Origin: an uncultured Pelagibacteraceae bacterium
Lineage (GTDB): Bacteria > Pseudomonadota > Alphaproteobacteria > Pelagibacterales > Pelagibacteraceae
NCBI GenBank assembly: GCA_902530635.1
Contig: CACABC010000003.1
Location: 49,185-113,184 of the forward strand
Direction: 5' to 3'
Length of the DNA: 64,000 nucleotides
Below the pieces are notes generated by a model. That model searched no databases. It had not been told where the DNA came from and saw only the letters and a program-made list of their open reading frames with translations. The position numbers were made by a program, and so were the translations under genes. Positions 20,627 to 32,098 of this stretch are shown here, one piece after another; position 1 is the first letter of the stretch, and the number at the start of each line of letters is the position of its first letter.

Positions 20627-21915
20627 TGTAAGTTAAAAACGCTCTCTCCTTTTAGGTAGGTCATTAGAACTTTTCCTTGAAGTTTTCTATTTTCAATAGC
20701 AGCATTTTTAGATTTTGATTTTAATTTTGACACATCCACTTTCCAAGGTTGATCAAGATCAAAAATGCATAAATCTGCATCCGATCCCTTTTTTAAGCTG
20801 CCTTTATTAATTTTTAATATTTTTGCTGGATTATAAGTAATAGTTTCAATTATTTTTTTAAGAGGAAGGGAGTCATTGTGGTAAAGCTCTAGTGCAAGTG
20901 ACAGAAGAGTTTCAATACCAATTGATCCTTCAGCTGCCTGTGCGAAAGGAAGTCTTTTACTTTCTTCATCCTCAGGTTTATGGTCAGATACTATTACGTC
21001 TATTAGACCGTCCTTAACTCCTTGAACTAAAGCCTTCCTATCTTCCTCTTTTCTTAGAGGAGGAGAGACCTTCATAAAGGTTTTAAAATCTCCTATATCA
21101 TTTTCATTTAGTGAAAGATTGTTAATAGACACACCAGTAGAAAACTTTAAACCGTTTTTCTTATATTTTTTTATAACATCTACAGATTTAGAGGATGACA
21201 ATTGAGATATATGATATCTACAAGGATATTCTTCCAATAATGATAAATCTCTTTCAATAATAATTTTTTCAGCAATGTACGGTATACCTTGTAAGCCAAG
21301 TCTCGTAGAAACCTCCCCTTCACTTATACATCTTCCTTTTGAAAGCTCGTGATCTTCGGGATGTTGCATAACTAGTACATCAAGATCTGAAGCATAATTC
21401 ATGATTCTAGACATTATTTCTGAATTTTGAACAGTCTTTGTTGCATCAGTAAAGCCAACAATTCCTTTTTTAGATAACAAACCAAACTCAGTCATAAGCT
21501 TTCCATCCATATTTCTTGTCAAAGTAGCCGACGGATAAATATTTATGCCAGCTTTATCTCTACCTCTTCTAAGTATAAAATCTACCATAGAAACATTATC
21601 AATTACTGGGCTTGTATTTGGCATTGAAACTACGGATGTAACACCTCCAGATAAAGCGGCATTACTTAAACTTCTAAAATTTTCTTTGTATTCAAAACCT
21701 GGTTCTCCAATAAATACTTTCATATCTATAATTCCAGGTATTAAAATTTTGCCTTTAAGATCAATTTTTTCTGCTTTAGAAGGAACATTTGATTTATTAA
21801 CAGTTTTTCCAACCGCTTTAACTTTGCCTTTTTCATCAATTATTATTCCTCCAATCTCATCTAGGTTTTGAGAAGGATCAATTATTCTAGCGTTTATAAA
21901 ATATTTTTCTTTCAT
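20623..21915 (-). CDS. pyrC: Dihydroorotase
   Basis: Amidohydrolase fold (KILIPGIIDMKVFIGEPGFEYKE...SDHKPEDEESKRLPFAQAAEGSIGIETLL), adjacent to pyrB. Confidence 0.9.
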   Translation of the reverse strand: MKEKYFINARIIDPSQNLDEIGGIIIDEKGKVKAVGKTVNKSNVPSKAEKIDLKGKILIPGIIDMKVFIGEPGFEYKENFRSLSNAALSGGVTSVVSMPNTSPVIDNVSMVDFILRRGRDKAGINIYPSATLTRNMDGKLMTEFGLLSKKGIVGFTDATKTVQNSEIMSRIMNYASDLDVLVMQHPEDHELSKGRCISEGEVSTRLGLQGIPYIAEKIIIERDLSLLEEYPCRYHISQLSSSKSVDVIKKYKKNGLKFSTGVSINNLSLNENDIGDFKTFMKVSPPLRKEEDRKALVQGVKDGLIDVIVSDHKPEDEESKRLPFAQAAEGSIGIETLLSLALELYHNDSLPLKKIIETITYNPAKILKINKGSLKKGSDADLCIFDLDQPWKVDVSKLKSKSKNAAIENRKLQGKVLMTYLKGESVFNLQ

Positions 21916-22859
21916 TATTTACAATAAAGTTTTAAACATGCCATCCTTACAGCCACACCAAGTTCAACTTGTTCTTTTACTAAACTTACGTTTATATCAT
22001 CAGCAAGTCTTGTATCTATTTCAACACCTCTGTTCATGGGTCCGGGGTGCATTATAAGAGCATCTTTTTTTGCAAATTTTAATTTGTCAGGTGTTAATCC
22101 GAAGTATTCATAGTATTCTCTTTTTGAAGGTAGGAAAGATCCATGCATTCTTTCATTCTGTAATCTCAACATCATAACAATATCACATGATTTCAATCCT
22201 TCTTTCATATTTGTAAATGCTTTTACTCCAAGTTTATTTATTGAAGTAGGCATCAAAGTTTTTGGAGCAATAACATTTACTTCGGCGCCCAGCATGTTGA
22301 GTAAATAAATATTTGATCTTGCAACTCTTGAATGAAGAATGTCACCACATATTGCAATTTTTAAACCTTCAATTTTTCCTTTTCTATTTATTATTGTTAG
22401 TGCATCTAAAAGTGCTTGAGTAGGATGCTCTCTTAAGCCATCGCCGGCATTAATTACAGAACAGTTAACTTTTTGAGACAAAAGGTTAGGGGCACCAGAG
22501 TCTTGGTGTCTAACAACTATAATATCTGGGTGCATCGCATTAAGTGACATAGCAGTATCAAGTATAGTTTCACCTTTCTTTAAAGAGGAATTTCCAACAT
22601 TCATTGTCATTACATCTGCACCCAATCTTTTACCCGCAAGTTCAAATGAGCTTTGAGTTCTAGTAGAAGGCTCAAAAAATAAATTAATTTGTGTTTTCCC
22701 TCTTAATAAATCTAGTTTTTTAGAGGCACTTCTGTTCAATTTAATAAAATTTTTTGCTTCGCTTAGTATGAGATTTACTTCTTGAATAGATAAGTTTTGG
22801 ATACCTAAAAGGTGTTCTTGGACTTCTTTAACAGCTGAAAATTTTTTTATAACTGCCAT
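21915..22859 (-). CDS. pyrB: Aspartate carbamoyltransferase catalytic subunit
   Basis: [22 protein letters not shown]...VRHQDSGAP...[18 protein letters not shown]. Confidence 0.96.
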   Translation of the reverse strand: MAVIKKFSAVKEVQEHLLGIQNLSIQEVNLILSEAKNFIKLNRSASKKLDLLRGKTQINLFFEPSTRTQSSFELAGKRLGADVMTMNVGNSSLKKGETILDTAMSLNAMHPDIIVVRHQDSGAPNLLSQKVNCSVINAGDGLREHPTQALLDALTIINRKGKIEGLKIAICGDILHSRVARSNIYLLNMLGAEVNVIAPKTLMPTSINKLGVKAFTNMKEGLKSCDIVMMLRLQNERMHGSFLPSKREYYEYFGLTPDKLKFAKKDALIMHPGPMNRGVEIDTRLADDINVSLVKEQVELGVAVRMACLKLYCK

Positions 22860-22903
22860 TAAAATTAACTCTATAGGCCTTTTGCACTATCATAGCAAGT
22901 TAT

Positions 22904-23359
22904 TTATCTTCTAATATAGTCAATAGCACCCTGTAATATAAAAGAAGCAGCGTTTTGGTCTAATTTGTTAACTTTTTTTGATATATTTACGTCTAAATTG
23001 CTTGATAAATTGAAGGCCGCTTGACTTGATAACCTTTCATCCCACATGGTGACAGGTATTGAAACATTATTTGATATGTATTTACTAAAATCTTCTGCTG
23101 ATTGAGCCGAAGGTCCTTTTGAACCATCCATATTTATAGGGTTACCTATAATGATTCCTTTTATATTGTTTTCTTCAATTATTTTTTGGATCTCATTGAT
23201 AAAATTAGAATTATTTTTTTTAAAAATGGTTTTTAAAGGTGTCGAGACAAGTTTATCCTCATCTGATATAGCTATTCCAATACGATTTTTACCTGGATCT
23301 ATACCTAATAATCTAGACTTTTTTTCGATTGATTTCTTAAAATCTTCAATATCTATCAT
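22904..23359 (-). CDS. ruvX: RuvX/YqgF-family putative Holliday junction resolvase
   Basis: RLLGIDPGKNRIGIAISDEDKLVSTPLKTI...IIIGNPINMDGSKGPSA...WDERLSSQAA. Confidence 0.92.
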   Translation of the reverse strand: MIDIEDFKKSIEKKSRLLGIDPGKNRIGIAISDEDKLVSTPLKTIFKKNNSNFINEIQKIIEENNIKGIIIGNPINMDGSKGPSAQSAEDFSKYISNNVSIPVTMWDERLSSQAAFNLSSNLDVNISKKVNKLDQNAASFILQGAIDYIRR

Positions 23360-23412
23360 GAATATGTTATATTTTACTAAACTTTCTAATCAAACTAAAA
23401 CATAGTTTATAG

Positions 23413-23700
23413 ATGTCTATAGAAAAAAACCAAGTTAAAAAAGTTGCTAAACTATCTCGAATTTCACTAGATGAAAACAAGGTCGAATCTTTATCTAAGG
23501 ATCTTAATTCAATAATAAACTTTGTAGAACAACTTAATAAACTAGACACAAAAGACACAAAACCACTAAGCTCTGTAATTGATAAAACTTTAGAACCAAG
23601 AAATGATAAAGTTAACGATGGCAAAATAAAAGATGAAATATTAAAAAATTCACCCGATAAGAATGAAGACTTTTTTATCGTTCCTAAAGTGATAGAATAA
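23413..23700 (+). CDS. gatC: Asp-tRNA(Asn)/Glu-tRNA(Gln) amidotransferase subunit C
   Basis: [39 protein letters not shown]; followed by gatA/gatB. Confidence 0.93.
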   Translation: MSIEKNQVKKVAKLSRISLDENKVESLSKDLNSIINFVEQLNKLDTKDTKPLSSVIDKTLEPRNDKVNDGKIKDEILKNSPDKNEDFFIVPKVIE

Positions 23701-23702
23701 AT

Positions 23703-25160
23703 ATGTCCGACTTAAATAAAAGTACACTTTTAGAAATTATAAATTTAATTAAATTAAAAAAAATATCTTCTTTAGAAATAACAAATCATTTTATTAAAAA
23801 CATCGAAAAAAGCAAAAATTTGAATTGTTTTATTACAACCTGTTTTGAAAAAACCATAAAGAGTGCTAAAGATTTTGATGCTAAAAAAGATTTCAGTGGT
23901 TTGCTTTCTGGCGTACCATTAGCAGTTAAAGATTTATTTTGTACAAAAAATACAAAAACTACTGCTGGTAGCAAAATTTTATCGAATTTTATTCCTACAT
24001 ATGAGTCTACAGTTACTGATAATTTATGGTCTGAGGGGGCAATTTTACTTGGAAAACTTAATTGTGATGAGTTTGCTATGGGCTCATCCAACGAAACTAG
24101 TTTTTTTGGAAACACAATAAATCCCGTAGGTAAAAATTTGGTTCCAGGTGGATCTTCAGGTGGATCCGCAAGTGCTTTAGCGGCCAATCTTACTCCAGCA
24201 ACTATAGGAACTGATACGGGTGGATCAATTAGACAGCCAGCATCTTTTACTGGCACAGTTGGATTAAAACCTACTTACGGATTATGTTCAAGATGGGGAA
24301 TCGTAGCTTTTGCTTCATCTCTGGATCAAGCTGGTCCAATGACAAAAAACGTAGAAGATTGTGCTCTATTATTGGAGGCAATGTCTGGGTATGATGAGAA
24401 AGATTCTACATCAATAAATAAAAAAAAGGAAAATTATTCTAAAAATTTAAATCCAAAAATTAATGGATTAAAAATTGGAATACCCAAAGAGTATAGAGTA
24501 GAAAATATGCCCAAGGAAATCGATGGGCTTTGGAAAAAAGGAATAGATATTTTAAAAAATTCTGGAGCTAAGATTATTGATATATCACTACCTCATACAA
24601 AATATGCATTACCAACTTATTATATTGTTGCTCCAGCGGAGGCTTCTTCAAATTTAGCACGTTATGACGGCATTAAATTTGGATACAGATCTATTAAGGG
24701 AAAAAATCTTATTGAAATGTATGAAAATACAAGAGGAGAGGGGTTTGGAGATGAAGTGAAAAGGAGAGTTCTTATTGGAACATATGTTTTATCATCAGGT
24801 TATTACGATGCCTATTATCTTAAAGCGCAAAAAGTTCGAAGATTAATTAAAAATGATTTTGATAAATGTTTTAAGGGAGTTGATGCTATTTTAACCCCAT
24901 CTACTCCAAGTTCAGCTTTTAAGATTGGAGAAAAATCCAATGATCCAATATCTATGTACTTAAACGATATATTCACAGTTCCAGTAAATTTAGCTGGAAT
25001 ACCGGCAATTTCGATACCTGCTGGCCATGATAGTAAAGGATATCCTCTCGGACTTCAATTGATATCCAAAGCTTTAGATGAACAAAAAATTTTAAATTTA
25101 GCTTTTGCAATGGAAAAAAGTATTGATTTCAAACAATCTTTTAACAGGTGGTGGGAATAA
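23703..25160 (+). CDS. gatA: Asp-tRNA(Asn)/Glu-tRNA(Gln) amidotransferase subunit A
   Basis: Amidase signature [32 protein letters not shown]. Confidence 0.97.
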   Translation: MSDLNKSTLLEIINLIKLKKISSLEITNHFIKNIEKSKNLNCFITTCFEKTIKSAKDFDAKKDFSGLLSGVPLAVKDLFCTKNTKTTAGSKILSNFIPTYESTVTDNLWSEGAILLGKLNCDEFAMGSSNETSFFGNTINPVGKNLVPGGSSGGSASALAANLTPATIGTDTGGSIRQPASFTGTVGLKPTYGLCSRWGIVAFASSLDQAGPMTKNVEDCALLLEAMSGYDEKDSTSINKKKENYSKNLNPKINGLKIGIPKEYRVENMPKEIDGLWKKGIDILKNSGAKIIDISLPHTKYALPTYYIVAPAEASSNLARYDGIKFGYRSIKGKNLIEMYENTRGEGFGDEVKRRVLIGTYVLSSGYYDAYYLKAQKVRRLIKNDFDKCFKGVDAILTPSTPSSAFKIGEKSNDPISMYLNDIFTVPVNLAGIPAISIPAGHDSKGYPLGLQLISKALDEQKILNLAFAMEKSIDFKQSFNRWWE

Positions 25161-25163
25161 TTT

Positions 25164-26645
25164 ATGGATAAAGAAAAATTTGATTATTATATTAAAACTG
25201 AGAAAAATAATTGGGAAGTAGTTATAGGTTTAGAGGTTCATGCTCAAGTTATTTCAGCTTCAAAACTATTTTCAGGCTCATCTACAAAATTTGGTGCAAA
25301 ACCAAACACCCAAGTTAGCTTAGTCGACTCCGCTTTTCCTGGAATGCTTCCAGTCGTAAATCAATATTGTATTGAACAAGCGATCAAAACCGGTTTGGGA
25401 TTAAATGCAAAAATTAATTTACTTTCAATATTTGATAGAAAAAATTATTTCTATGCCGATTTACCTGCTGGTTATCAAATTTCACAATATAAAAATCCAA
25501 TTGTAGGTGAAGGCGAAGTTACTTTAGATATGCCCTATGGTAGTAAAAAAGTCAGAATTGAGAGACTACATTTAGAACAGGATGCAGGAAAAAGTATTCA
25601 TGACATGAGTCCTGATAATACCTTTGTTGATCTTAATAGATCTGGAGTAGCTTTAATGGAAATTGTTAGTAAACCAGATTTAAGATCACCTAGTGAGGTA
25701 AACACATATGTAAAAAAACTCAGAACAATAATGAGATACCTTGGTACTTGTGATGGCAATATGCAAGAAGGTTCTTTAAGAGCAGACGTTAATGTATCAG
25801 TAAGAAAAAAAGGTGAAAAAAAATTTGGTACCAGGTGTGAAATTAAAAATGTTAATTCAATTAAATTCATGGAGATGGCCATAGATACTGAAGCAAAAAG
25901 ACAAGTAGAATTGTTAGAATCAGGTAAAAATATTGAGCAGGAAACAAGACTTTTTGATACAAAAAAAAATGAGACTAGATCCATGAGATCGAAAGAAGAA
26001 GCTCACGACTACAGATATTTTCCAGACCCGGACTTACTCCCTTTAGAAATCGAACACAGTTACATTGAGAAATTGAAAAAAAATTTACCAGAACTACCCG
26101 ATCAAAAAAAAAAAAGGTTTATCAAGAAATTTAAATTAACACCATATGAAGCAAACGTCTTAGTCTCAGAAGCAGATACATCAAAATATTTTGAAGAGGT
26201 AATAAAAGATGCTGATATAAAGCTAGCTAAAAATTGGATAATAGTGGAATTATTCGCTGTCTTGAACAAAAAAAATCTAGATATTAAAGACTCACCGGTA
26301 TCACCAAAAAATTTATCATCATTAATTAATGCTATCAGTTCTGGTGAAATTTCAGGAAAGATAGCAAAAAAGGTATTCGAAATGATGGTTGAGTCTGGTG
26401 ACGAACCATCAAAAATAATTAAAGAGAAAGGATTAAAACAACAAAGTGACCCTAAAGAATTAGAAAAAATTGTTCTTAAAGTTTTAGAAAGCAATTCTGA
26501 TAAAGTTTCTCAATACAAATCTGGTAAAGAAAAACTCTATGGTTTTTTTATAGGCGAAATAATGAAAGCTTCATCCGGAAAAGCTAATCCAAAATTAGTT
26601 AATGATATTTTAAAAGAAAAGTTAAAAAATGATCAAAAGTCTTGA
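25164..26645 (+). CDS. gatB: Asp-tRNA(Asn)/Glu-tRNA(Gln) amidotransferase subunit B
   Basis: [13 protein letters not shown]...[18 protein letters not shown]...RCEIKNVNS. Confidence 0.97.
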   Translation: MDKEKFDYYIKTEKNNWEVVIGLEVHAQVISASKLFSGSSTKFGAKPNTQVSLVDSAFPGMLPVVNQYCIEQAIKTGLGLNAKINLLSIFDRKNYFYADLPAGYQISQYKNPIVGEGEVTLDMPYGSKKVRIERLHLEQDAGKSIHDMSPDNTFVDLNRSGVALMEIVSKPDLRSPSEVNTYVKKLRTIMRYLGTCDGNMQEGSLRADVNVSVRKKGEKKFGTRCEIKNVNSIKFMEMAIDTEAKRQVELLESGKNIEQETRLFDTKKNETRSMRSKEEAHDYRYFPDPDLLPLEIEHSYIEKLKKNLPELPDQKKKRFIKKFKLTPYEANVLVSEADTSKYFEEVIKDADIKLAKNWIIVELFAVLNKKNLDIKDSPVSPKNLSSLINAISSGEISGKIAKKVFEMMVESGDEPSKIIKEKGLKQQSDPKELEKIVLKVLESNSDKVSQYKSGKEKLYGFFIGEIMKASSGKANPKLVNDILKEKLKNDQKS

Positions 26646-27285
26646 GATTAACGAAAGATTAGAAAAATATATTTCTGATCACAGTTATGACCTTCATCCT
26701 GTGCAAAGAGATATACTTAAATACAATGATACCCTAGGCCATAGCAAAAAAATGCAAATTTCAATATCGCAGGCATACTTTTTTCAATTTTTTATTAAAA
26801 CTAACAATTTAAAAAAGATTTTAGAAATTGGAACTTTTACTGGTTACAGTGCTTTATCAATGGGTCTTGTTTTACCAAAAGACGGAGATATTACCTGTTT
26901 AGATATAAATAAAAAAACCTCTGAAGAAGCAAGTCTTTTTTTTAAAAAAGCAAATTTAGATAAAAAAATTAAAATTATTTTATCTCCAGCAATAAAAAGT
27001 CTTAATAAATTTAAAAAAGATAAAAAAAAATTTGATATGATTTTTATTGATGCTGATAAAGAAAACTACAAAAATTATTATGAAGTATCTTTAGACCTAA
27101 TTAAAAAAAATGGATTTATACTTGTAGATAACGTTTTGTGGAAGGGTGAAGTTGCTGATCCAAAGAAAAATGATAAAATAACCAATGTAATTAGAGAATT
27201 TAATTCTTTTATTAAGAAAGATGATAGGATAGAAAAAACCATTTTGCCGTTAGGCGATGGTGTAACAATTTGTAGGAAAATTTAA
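26629..27285 (+). CDS. Class I SAM-dependent O-methyltransferase (COMT-like)
   Basis: [19 protein letters not shown]...[14 protein letters not shown]...[14 protein letters not shown]. Confidence 0.85.
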   Translation: MIKSLEINERLEKYISDHSYDLHPVQRDILKYNDTLGHSKKMQISISQAYFFQFFIKTNNLKKILEIGTFTGYSALSMGLVLPKDGDITCLDINKKTSEEASLFFKKANLDKKIKIILSPAIKSLNKFKKDKKKFDMIFIDADKENYKNYYEVSLDLIKKNGFILVDNVLWKGEVADPKKNDKITNVIREFNSFIKKDDRIEKTILPLGDGVTICRKI

Positions 27286-28191
27286 ATGTTTCATATTTTT
27301 GGATTTTATAAATTTAAAAAACTACGTGGTCTAAAAAACCTAAAAAAAGTTTTTCAAGAAGATCTTTTTAAAAATCAAATTAAAGGTACAATAATTTTTT
27401 CAAAAGAAGGAATTAATGGTAGCATTTCAGGAAAGAAAAGTAATATCATCAAAATTAAAGACAACTTAAAAAAAATATGTAATTTTAAAAACTTTGACTC
27501 TGAGAATAATTCTACAAATAGTTTCCAACCCTTCCATAAAGGAAAAATTAAAATTAAAAAGGAAGTTGTACCAATGGGTATTAATGTTCTATCTTCAAAT
27601 AAAATTAACAATTCTATTGGCCCAAAAAAATGGAATACATTACTTAAAGAAAAAAATATTAAAATAATTGATGCAAGAAAACCTTTTGAACACGAGGTAG
27701 GAACATTTAAAAGAGCAGAAAATCCTAACGTTAATAATTTTAGAGACTTTCCTAAATACTTAAAAAAATTTAATAAAAAAAATAAAATTGCAATGTTTTG
27801 TACTGGTGGTATTAGGTGTGAAAAAGCATCTGTTTATCTTAAAAGAAAAGGATTTAATAATATATTCCAATTAAAAGGAGGTATATTAAATTATTTGCAA
27901 AAAATTAATAAAAAACAGAGTTTATGGAAAGGTGAGTGTTACGTTTTTGATAATAGAGTTTCTCTCAAACATAAATTAAAGATTGGGACATACTCTATGT
28001 GTAGCGGGTGCAGGAAACCAGTGTCGATTCGAGAAAAAAAATCTAAAAAATACGTTGAAGGGATTTCATGCCCGAAATGTCACGACTATCTAACACACTC
28101 ACAAAAAGCAAGATTTTCTATGAGACAAAAACAAATTTTAGCTGCAAAGAAAATGGGAAAAAAGTATATTTTTCAAAAAGAATTTTATTGA
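27286..28191 (+). CDS. trhO: Rhodanese-domain tRNA uridine-5 hydroxylase TrhO (YceA/YbfQ family)
   Basis: N-terminal domain plus rhodanese FCTGGIRCEKASVYLKRKGF and C-terminal Cys-rich segment. Confidence 0.85.
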   Translation: MFHIFGFYKFKKLRGLKNLKKVFQEDLFKNQIKGTIIFSKEGINGSISGKKSNIIKIKDNLKKICNFKNFDSENNSTNSFQPFHKGKIKIKKEVVPMGINVLSSNKINNSIGPKKWNTLLKEKNIKIIDARKPFEHEVGTFKRAENPNVNNFRDFPKYLKKFNKKNKIAMFCTGGIRCEKASVYLKRKGFNNIFQLKGGILNYLQKINKKQSLWKGECYVFDNRVSLKHKLKIGTYSMCSGCRKPVSIREKKSKKYVEGISCPKCHDYLTHSQKARFSMRQKQILAAKKMGKKYIFQKEFY

Positions 28192-28198
28192 GGAACGA

Positions 28199-29572
28199 TT
28201 GGAAAAAAAATTAAATATAACATCCAATCCTATTGGTAAACTTTTGAAAGAAATCGCTATACCTGCAAGTACAGGAAGTCTTTTTCAAACCCTGTTTAAT
28301 ATTGTTGATACTTTTTTTGCTGGGAAAATCTCTCCCGAAGCATTAGCTGCTCTAGCTAAATCTTTTCCTCTTTACTTTTTAATTATTTCGGCAGGAATTG
28401 GTATTGTTGCAGGAGCGAATTCTTTAATAGCAAATTCGTTTGGTGAAAGAAATAAAATAGCTGCATCTATTTATACTCATAATACTCTTACTTATGCTTT
28501 AATAATAGGGCTAATTATAACTTTTCTTGGCATATTTTTTTCTTATGACCTACTAAAGTTTATGGGAAGTAATCAAGAAAGTATAATGTTGGCCAAACAA
28601 TACACCGACATAATTTTTTCCGGTACACTCATTTTTCTAATTCTAACTGCTCTAAACGCATCCTTATATGCACAAGGAGATACCAGAACCTACAGAAATG
28701 TTTTAATTGTGGGTCTAATTTTTAATATTATATTAAATCCTATTTTTATTTTTGGGTTTTTATTTATTCCAGCTTTTGGTGTTGCTGGACTAGCAATTTC
28801 TACAGTATTAATTCAATCTGTTGGATGTATTTATTTATTCTATAAAGTTAACAAGTCCGAAATAAATATTGTACCTAAAATTGAAAATTTTTATATAAGA
28901 AAAAATTTTTTCATAAATATTTTTAATCAATGTATGCCAATAACTTTTGCCCTTTTTCTTGTTGCAGTTGGAAGCTATGTCTTATTATTCTTTATTGGTA
29001 ATTTTGGTGATTACGCTATTGCAGGCTATGGTGCTGCTGTAAGATTTGAGCATATTTTTACTTTACCAGTCATAGGTTTAAACACAGCGGTTATTTCTAT
29101 TGCTGGTCAAAATTTTGGTGCCAGAAGATATGATAGAATTCATGAAGTTTATTCAAAAGCAATTATAATTGGTTTTCTTATAATGATTTTTTCTGGTTTT
29201 ATTATTTTTTTATTATCTGAAACAATTATAAGTTTATTCTCCAGCAATGCGGAAGTAATTAAATTTGGATCAAATTATCTAAAAATTGCCGCTTTTATTG
29301 GACCTATATACCCTGTTTTTTTTATTTCACATGCTTTATTTACTGCACTTAAAAAAACTTATTTTATATTTTATTCGAACTTATTTAGAGTAGTTATTTT
29401 TCCATTTATAATAGCTTGGTATGTTTTGAATATAATGAATGGTTATTTTAATGAGATATTTTATGGTTTATTGATTATGAATTGGTTTCTTGGATTTCTA
29501 ATGCTTTTTTTTGCTAGAGCCTTAATGATAAAAATTTTTAAGGAACAAAAAAAATTATTTTTTATATTTTAA
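28199..29572 (+). CDS. MATE family efflux transporter (TTG start)
   Basis: 12-TM-like ORF; IPASTGSLFQTLFNIVDTFFAGKIS...ALNASLYAQGDTRTYRNVLIVG. Confidence 0.88.
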   Translation: MEKKLNITSNPIGKLLKEIAIPASTGSLFQTLFNIVDTFFAGKISPEALAALAKSFPLYFLIISAGIGIVAGANSLIANSFGERNKIAASIYTHNTLTYALIIGLIITFLGIFFSYDLLKFMGSNQESIMLAKQYTDIIFSGTLIFLILTALNASLYAQGDTRTYRNVLIVGLIFNIILNPIFIFGFLFIPAFGVAGLAISTVLIQSVGCIYLFYKVNKSEINIVPKIENFYIRKNFFINIFNQCMPITFALFLVAVGSYVLLFFIGNFGDYAIAGYGAAVRFEHIFTLPVIGLNTAVISIAGQNFGARRYDRIHEVYSKAIIIGFLIMIFSGFIIFLLSETIISLFSSNAEVIKFGSNYLKIAAFIGPIYPVFFISHALFTALKKTYFIFYSNLFRVVIFPFIIAWYVLNIMNGYFNEIFYGLLIMNWFLGFLMLFFARALMIKIFKEQKKLFFIF

Positions 29573-29623
29573 AAATTTAGAGGTTTTTTTTATAAGAATA
29601 ATGCTATATAAAAACTAATATTT

Positions 29624-29716
29624 GGTGAGGTGGGTGAGCTGGTTTAAACCAGGAGTTTGCTAAACTTCCGTAGGTGTAATAATCTACCGCGAGTTCGAAT
29701 CTCGCCCTCACCGCCA
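29624..29716 (+). tRNA. tRNA-Ser(GCU), class II with long variable arm, CCA encoded
   Basis: Acceptor GGTGAGG/CCTCACC, anticodon arm GGAGT-TTGCTAA-ACTTC, variable arm, T-arm CGAGTTCGAATCTCG, 3' GCCA. Confidence 0.95.
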
Positions 29717-29718
29717 GT

Positions 29719-32058
29719 TTATTTAAAGAAGTTCTCTAATTTAGTTGGTTTCTGTTCCAACATATATTTATATACATTTACATTTTCCAATACTCTTTGA
29801 ACATAATTTCTTGTCTCTTCAAATTTTATTAGCTCAATCCAATTAACATAATCTATTGTTTTTTTAGATGGATCACCATTTATTCTTTTCCACTGCCTTA
29901 CTCTTTTAGGTCCAGCATTATATGCTGCAATTGCAAATGGGTATACTTCTTTATACTCGTTTAACAACGAATTGAAATAATATGTTCCTAATCTAATATT
30001 ATATTCAGGATCAGAAGTAAGTTTACTTTTGCTATAACGTTCATTCATCTGTTTTGCTACAACTTTTGCCGTATATGTCATCAGCTGCATCATACCTTTT
30101 GCTCCTGCATAACTATTAGCTTTTGGATCAAATTCACTTTCTTGACGTGTTATCGCTAATATAATTTCTTGTGAGGGCATTGATCTATTATTAATTATAT
30201 TAGGAGTATTTATAATTGGATAATTATATTTATTATAAAAACGCTTCTCGTATGATGCTTTTTTAGAAACTTGTATAGCATAATCATATCTTCCAATTTC
30301 TGTAGCCAATTTAGCTGCAAGAACTTCGCTGCCTTTTTCAATATTTAATTCAGCTAAATGTTTGATTATATCTTTACTATATTTTGTTTTGTTAATTTCT
30401 TTTAAAAGTATTACATGTTTTGTAAGTGGATTTTCATAGAATTCTTTTTCAAACTCTTTTGAATATTTAGACTCATCTTTAATTTCAAATTCCTCAAATG
30501 GTTTTACTTTTTGATAAGATAATTGACCGTAGTATGTTGTTATGAATTCAGAGCCTTCTTTATAGAATTTTTTAGACAACTGATCATTTCCAAGTCTTTC
30601 ATATGTTAAGCCTAACCAATATGCGCCCCTTCCTAAACTAATAGGATATCCGACATTTTCATAAAAGTTTTTAAAATGTTTTAAAGCTAAATTTGGATTA
30701 TTTAAAAAACTTAAAGCTATCCATCCTGACATCCACTCAGCTTCAGCAAATTCAGGACCTTCATTTAAAGCGTGATTTTTTGCTACTTCATAAGCTTTTT
30801 TATATTTTTTTTTATATATTAAAGATCTGGATATGATTGATCTTTCTTTCCACCAAAGATCGGGTCTAATTAATAATTGATTGTTTATTGGAGCGTTGTC
30901 TATTATTTCTAGTGATGACTCTAATCTTCCTCTTTTCCTTCTCCATTTCAATCTGTCATAATTTAGGCCAATATTATTTTTAAATTTAGGAACTACATCT
31001 GCAATGGCTTTATCTACACCATATGAACTGGTCATAACAATTTGTCTTGCATTATAGAGCGATCTATAATCAGTCGGTAAATATCTTAATATTCTTTTTA
31101 AATCCCAATATTTATATTCCCAAGCCATATATTCAGCTCTATTAATGTGATCAGTAGATTTTAATATATTTTTATATTTTTTATTTAAATATCTTAAGTC
31201 TTTTGAACTTAAAGACGCATCTATCCAGCCATCTTTTATTAATCTTGAACCTTCGGCTTTATCTCCTTTAAGAATATAGGCTTCACCAAGTTTAATTTTC
31301 CCGTACCCACTTAATGGTGGATTTGAAACAAACCAACCAATCACTGTGTTTGGGTTTGTTGAGTTTAGGTTGATTTTATGTTCTGCCAGATATTTTAGTC
31401 TATTTATTCTTGGATAATTAGAATTTTTATCTATAAACTTTATATAGTCATCAAAACTTGCTTTATTTGCTCTCTCTTTATAATAAATCCAATAAACTAA
31501 ATTTTTAAAATCATCGTCCTTCACTTTTCTTGTAAGAGGAAATACTGTGCTCCATTTTTTTTGAGAGATATTATTAAATATTTTTTTTGCGTATTCAAAA
31601 TCTTTTTTTGATAAAATTTTGGATTTTTCAACTGTTTTTAATGAAGGTTTTTTATATGTAATTGGTTTCTTTTCTGGCAACAAATAATTACCATCAATAT
31701 TTTTTGCAAAAATGATCGTTGATCTATTATTATTCTTATTGGTATTAGGTATAATTTTATCAACTTTTTCTTTTTTACTTAATATTTTCGATGGTGTCTT
31801 TTCATTTTTAGAAAATAAATTTATTGGCTCTTTAATTAGTGGTTTTTTTTTTGGTTTGATGAAAGAGTTTTTACTTATTTGACCTGACTTAATTTTAGGT
31901 TTTTTAATAGGCAATATTTGTGTGTTTAAGTTCTTTATTGGTTTTGAGAAAATCTTTGGTTTTATCATAGGCAGAATTATCGAACTACTATCTGAGAAGC
32001 TGGGTAAACAAGTGAATGTAATGAATAAAAAAACTAGACTAATTAAATGTTTAAGCAT
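29719..32058 (-). CDS. Soluble lytic murein transglycosylase (SLT family; start corrected to MLKHLISLVFLFI)
   Basis: C-terminal SLT domain (AITRQESEFDPKANSYAGAKGMMQLM...AIAAYNAGPKRVRQW); the track start at 32139 lies inside dapA and precedes the signal peptide. Confidence 0.92.
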   Translation of the reverse strand: MLKHLISLVFLFITFTCLPSFSDSSSIILPMIKPKIFSKPIKNLNTQILPIKKPKIKSGQISKNSFIKPKKKPLIKEPINLFSKNEKTPSKILSKKEKVDKIIPNTNKNNNRSTIIFAKNIDGNYLLPEKKPITYKKPSLKTVEKSKILSKKDFEYAKKIFNNISQKKWSTVFPLTRKVKDDDFKNLVYWIYYKERANKASFDDYIKFIDKNSNYPRINRLKYLAEHKINLNSTNPNTVIGWFVSNPPLSGYGKIKLGEAYILKGDKAEGSRLIKDGWIDASLSSKDLRYLNKKYKNILKSTDHINRAEYMAWEYKYWDLKRILRYLPTDYRSLYNARQIVMTSSYGVDKAIADVVPKFKNNIGLNYDRLKWRRKRGRLESSLEIIDNAPINNQLLIRPDLWWKERSIISRSLIYKKKYKKAYEVAKNHALNEGPEFAEAEWMSGWIALSFLNNPNLALKHFKNFYENVGYPISLGRGAYWLGLTYERLGNDQLSKKFYKEGSEFITTYYGQLSYQKVKPFEEFEIKDESKYSKEFEKEFYENPLTKHVILLKEINKTKYSKDIIKHLAELNIEKGSEVLAAKLATEIGRYDYAIQVSKKASYEKRFYNKYNYPIINTPNIINNRSMPSQEIILAITRQESEFDPKANSYAGAKGMMQLMTYTAKVVAKQMNERYSKSKLTSDPEYNIRLGTYYFNSLLNEYKEVYPFAIAAYNAGPKRVRQWKRINGDPSKKTIDYVNWIELIKFEETRNYVQRVLENVNVYKYMLEQKPTKLENFFK

Positions 32059-32064
32059 AAAATT

Positions 32065-32093
32065 TTGAAAGATTAGATTTATTACTATATAAA
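32065..32093 (+). promoter_or_regulatory. Putative sigma70 promoter for dapA (TTGAAA 32065-32070, 17-nt spacer, TATAAA 32088-32093)
   Basis: Hexamers and spacing read directly; only 5 nt between -10 and the ATG. Confidence 0.55.
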
Positions 32094-32098
32094 GAATT

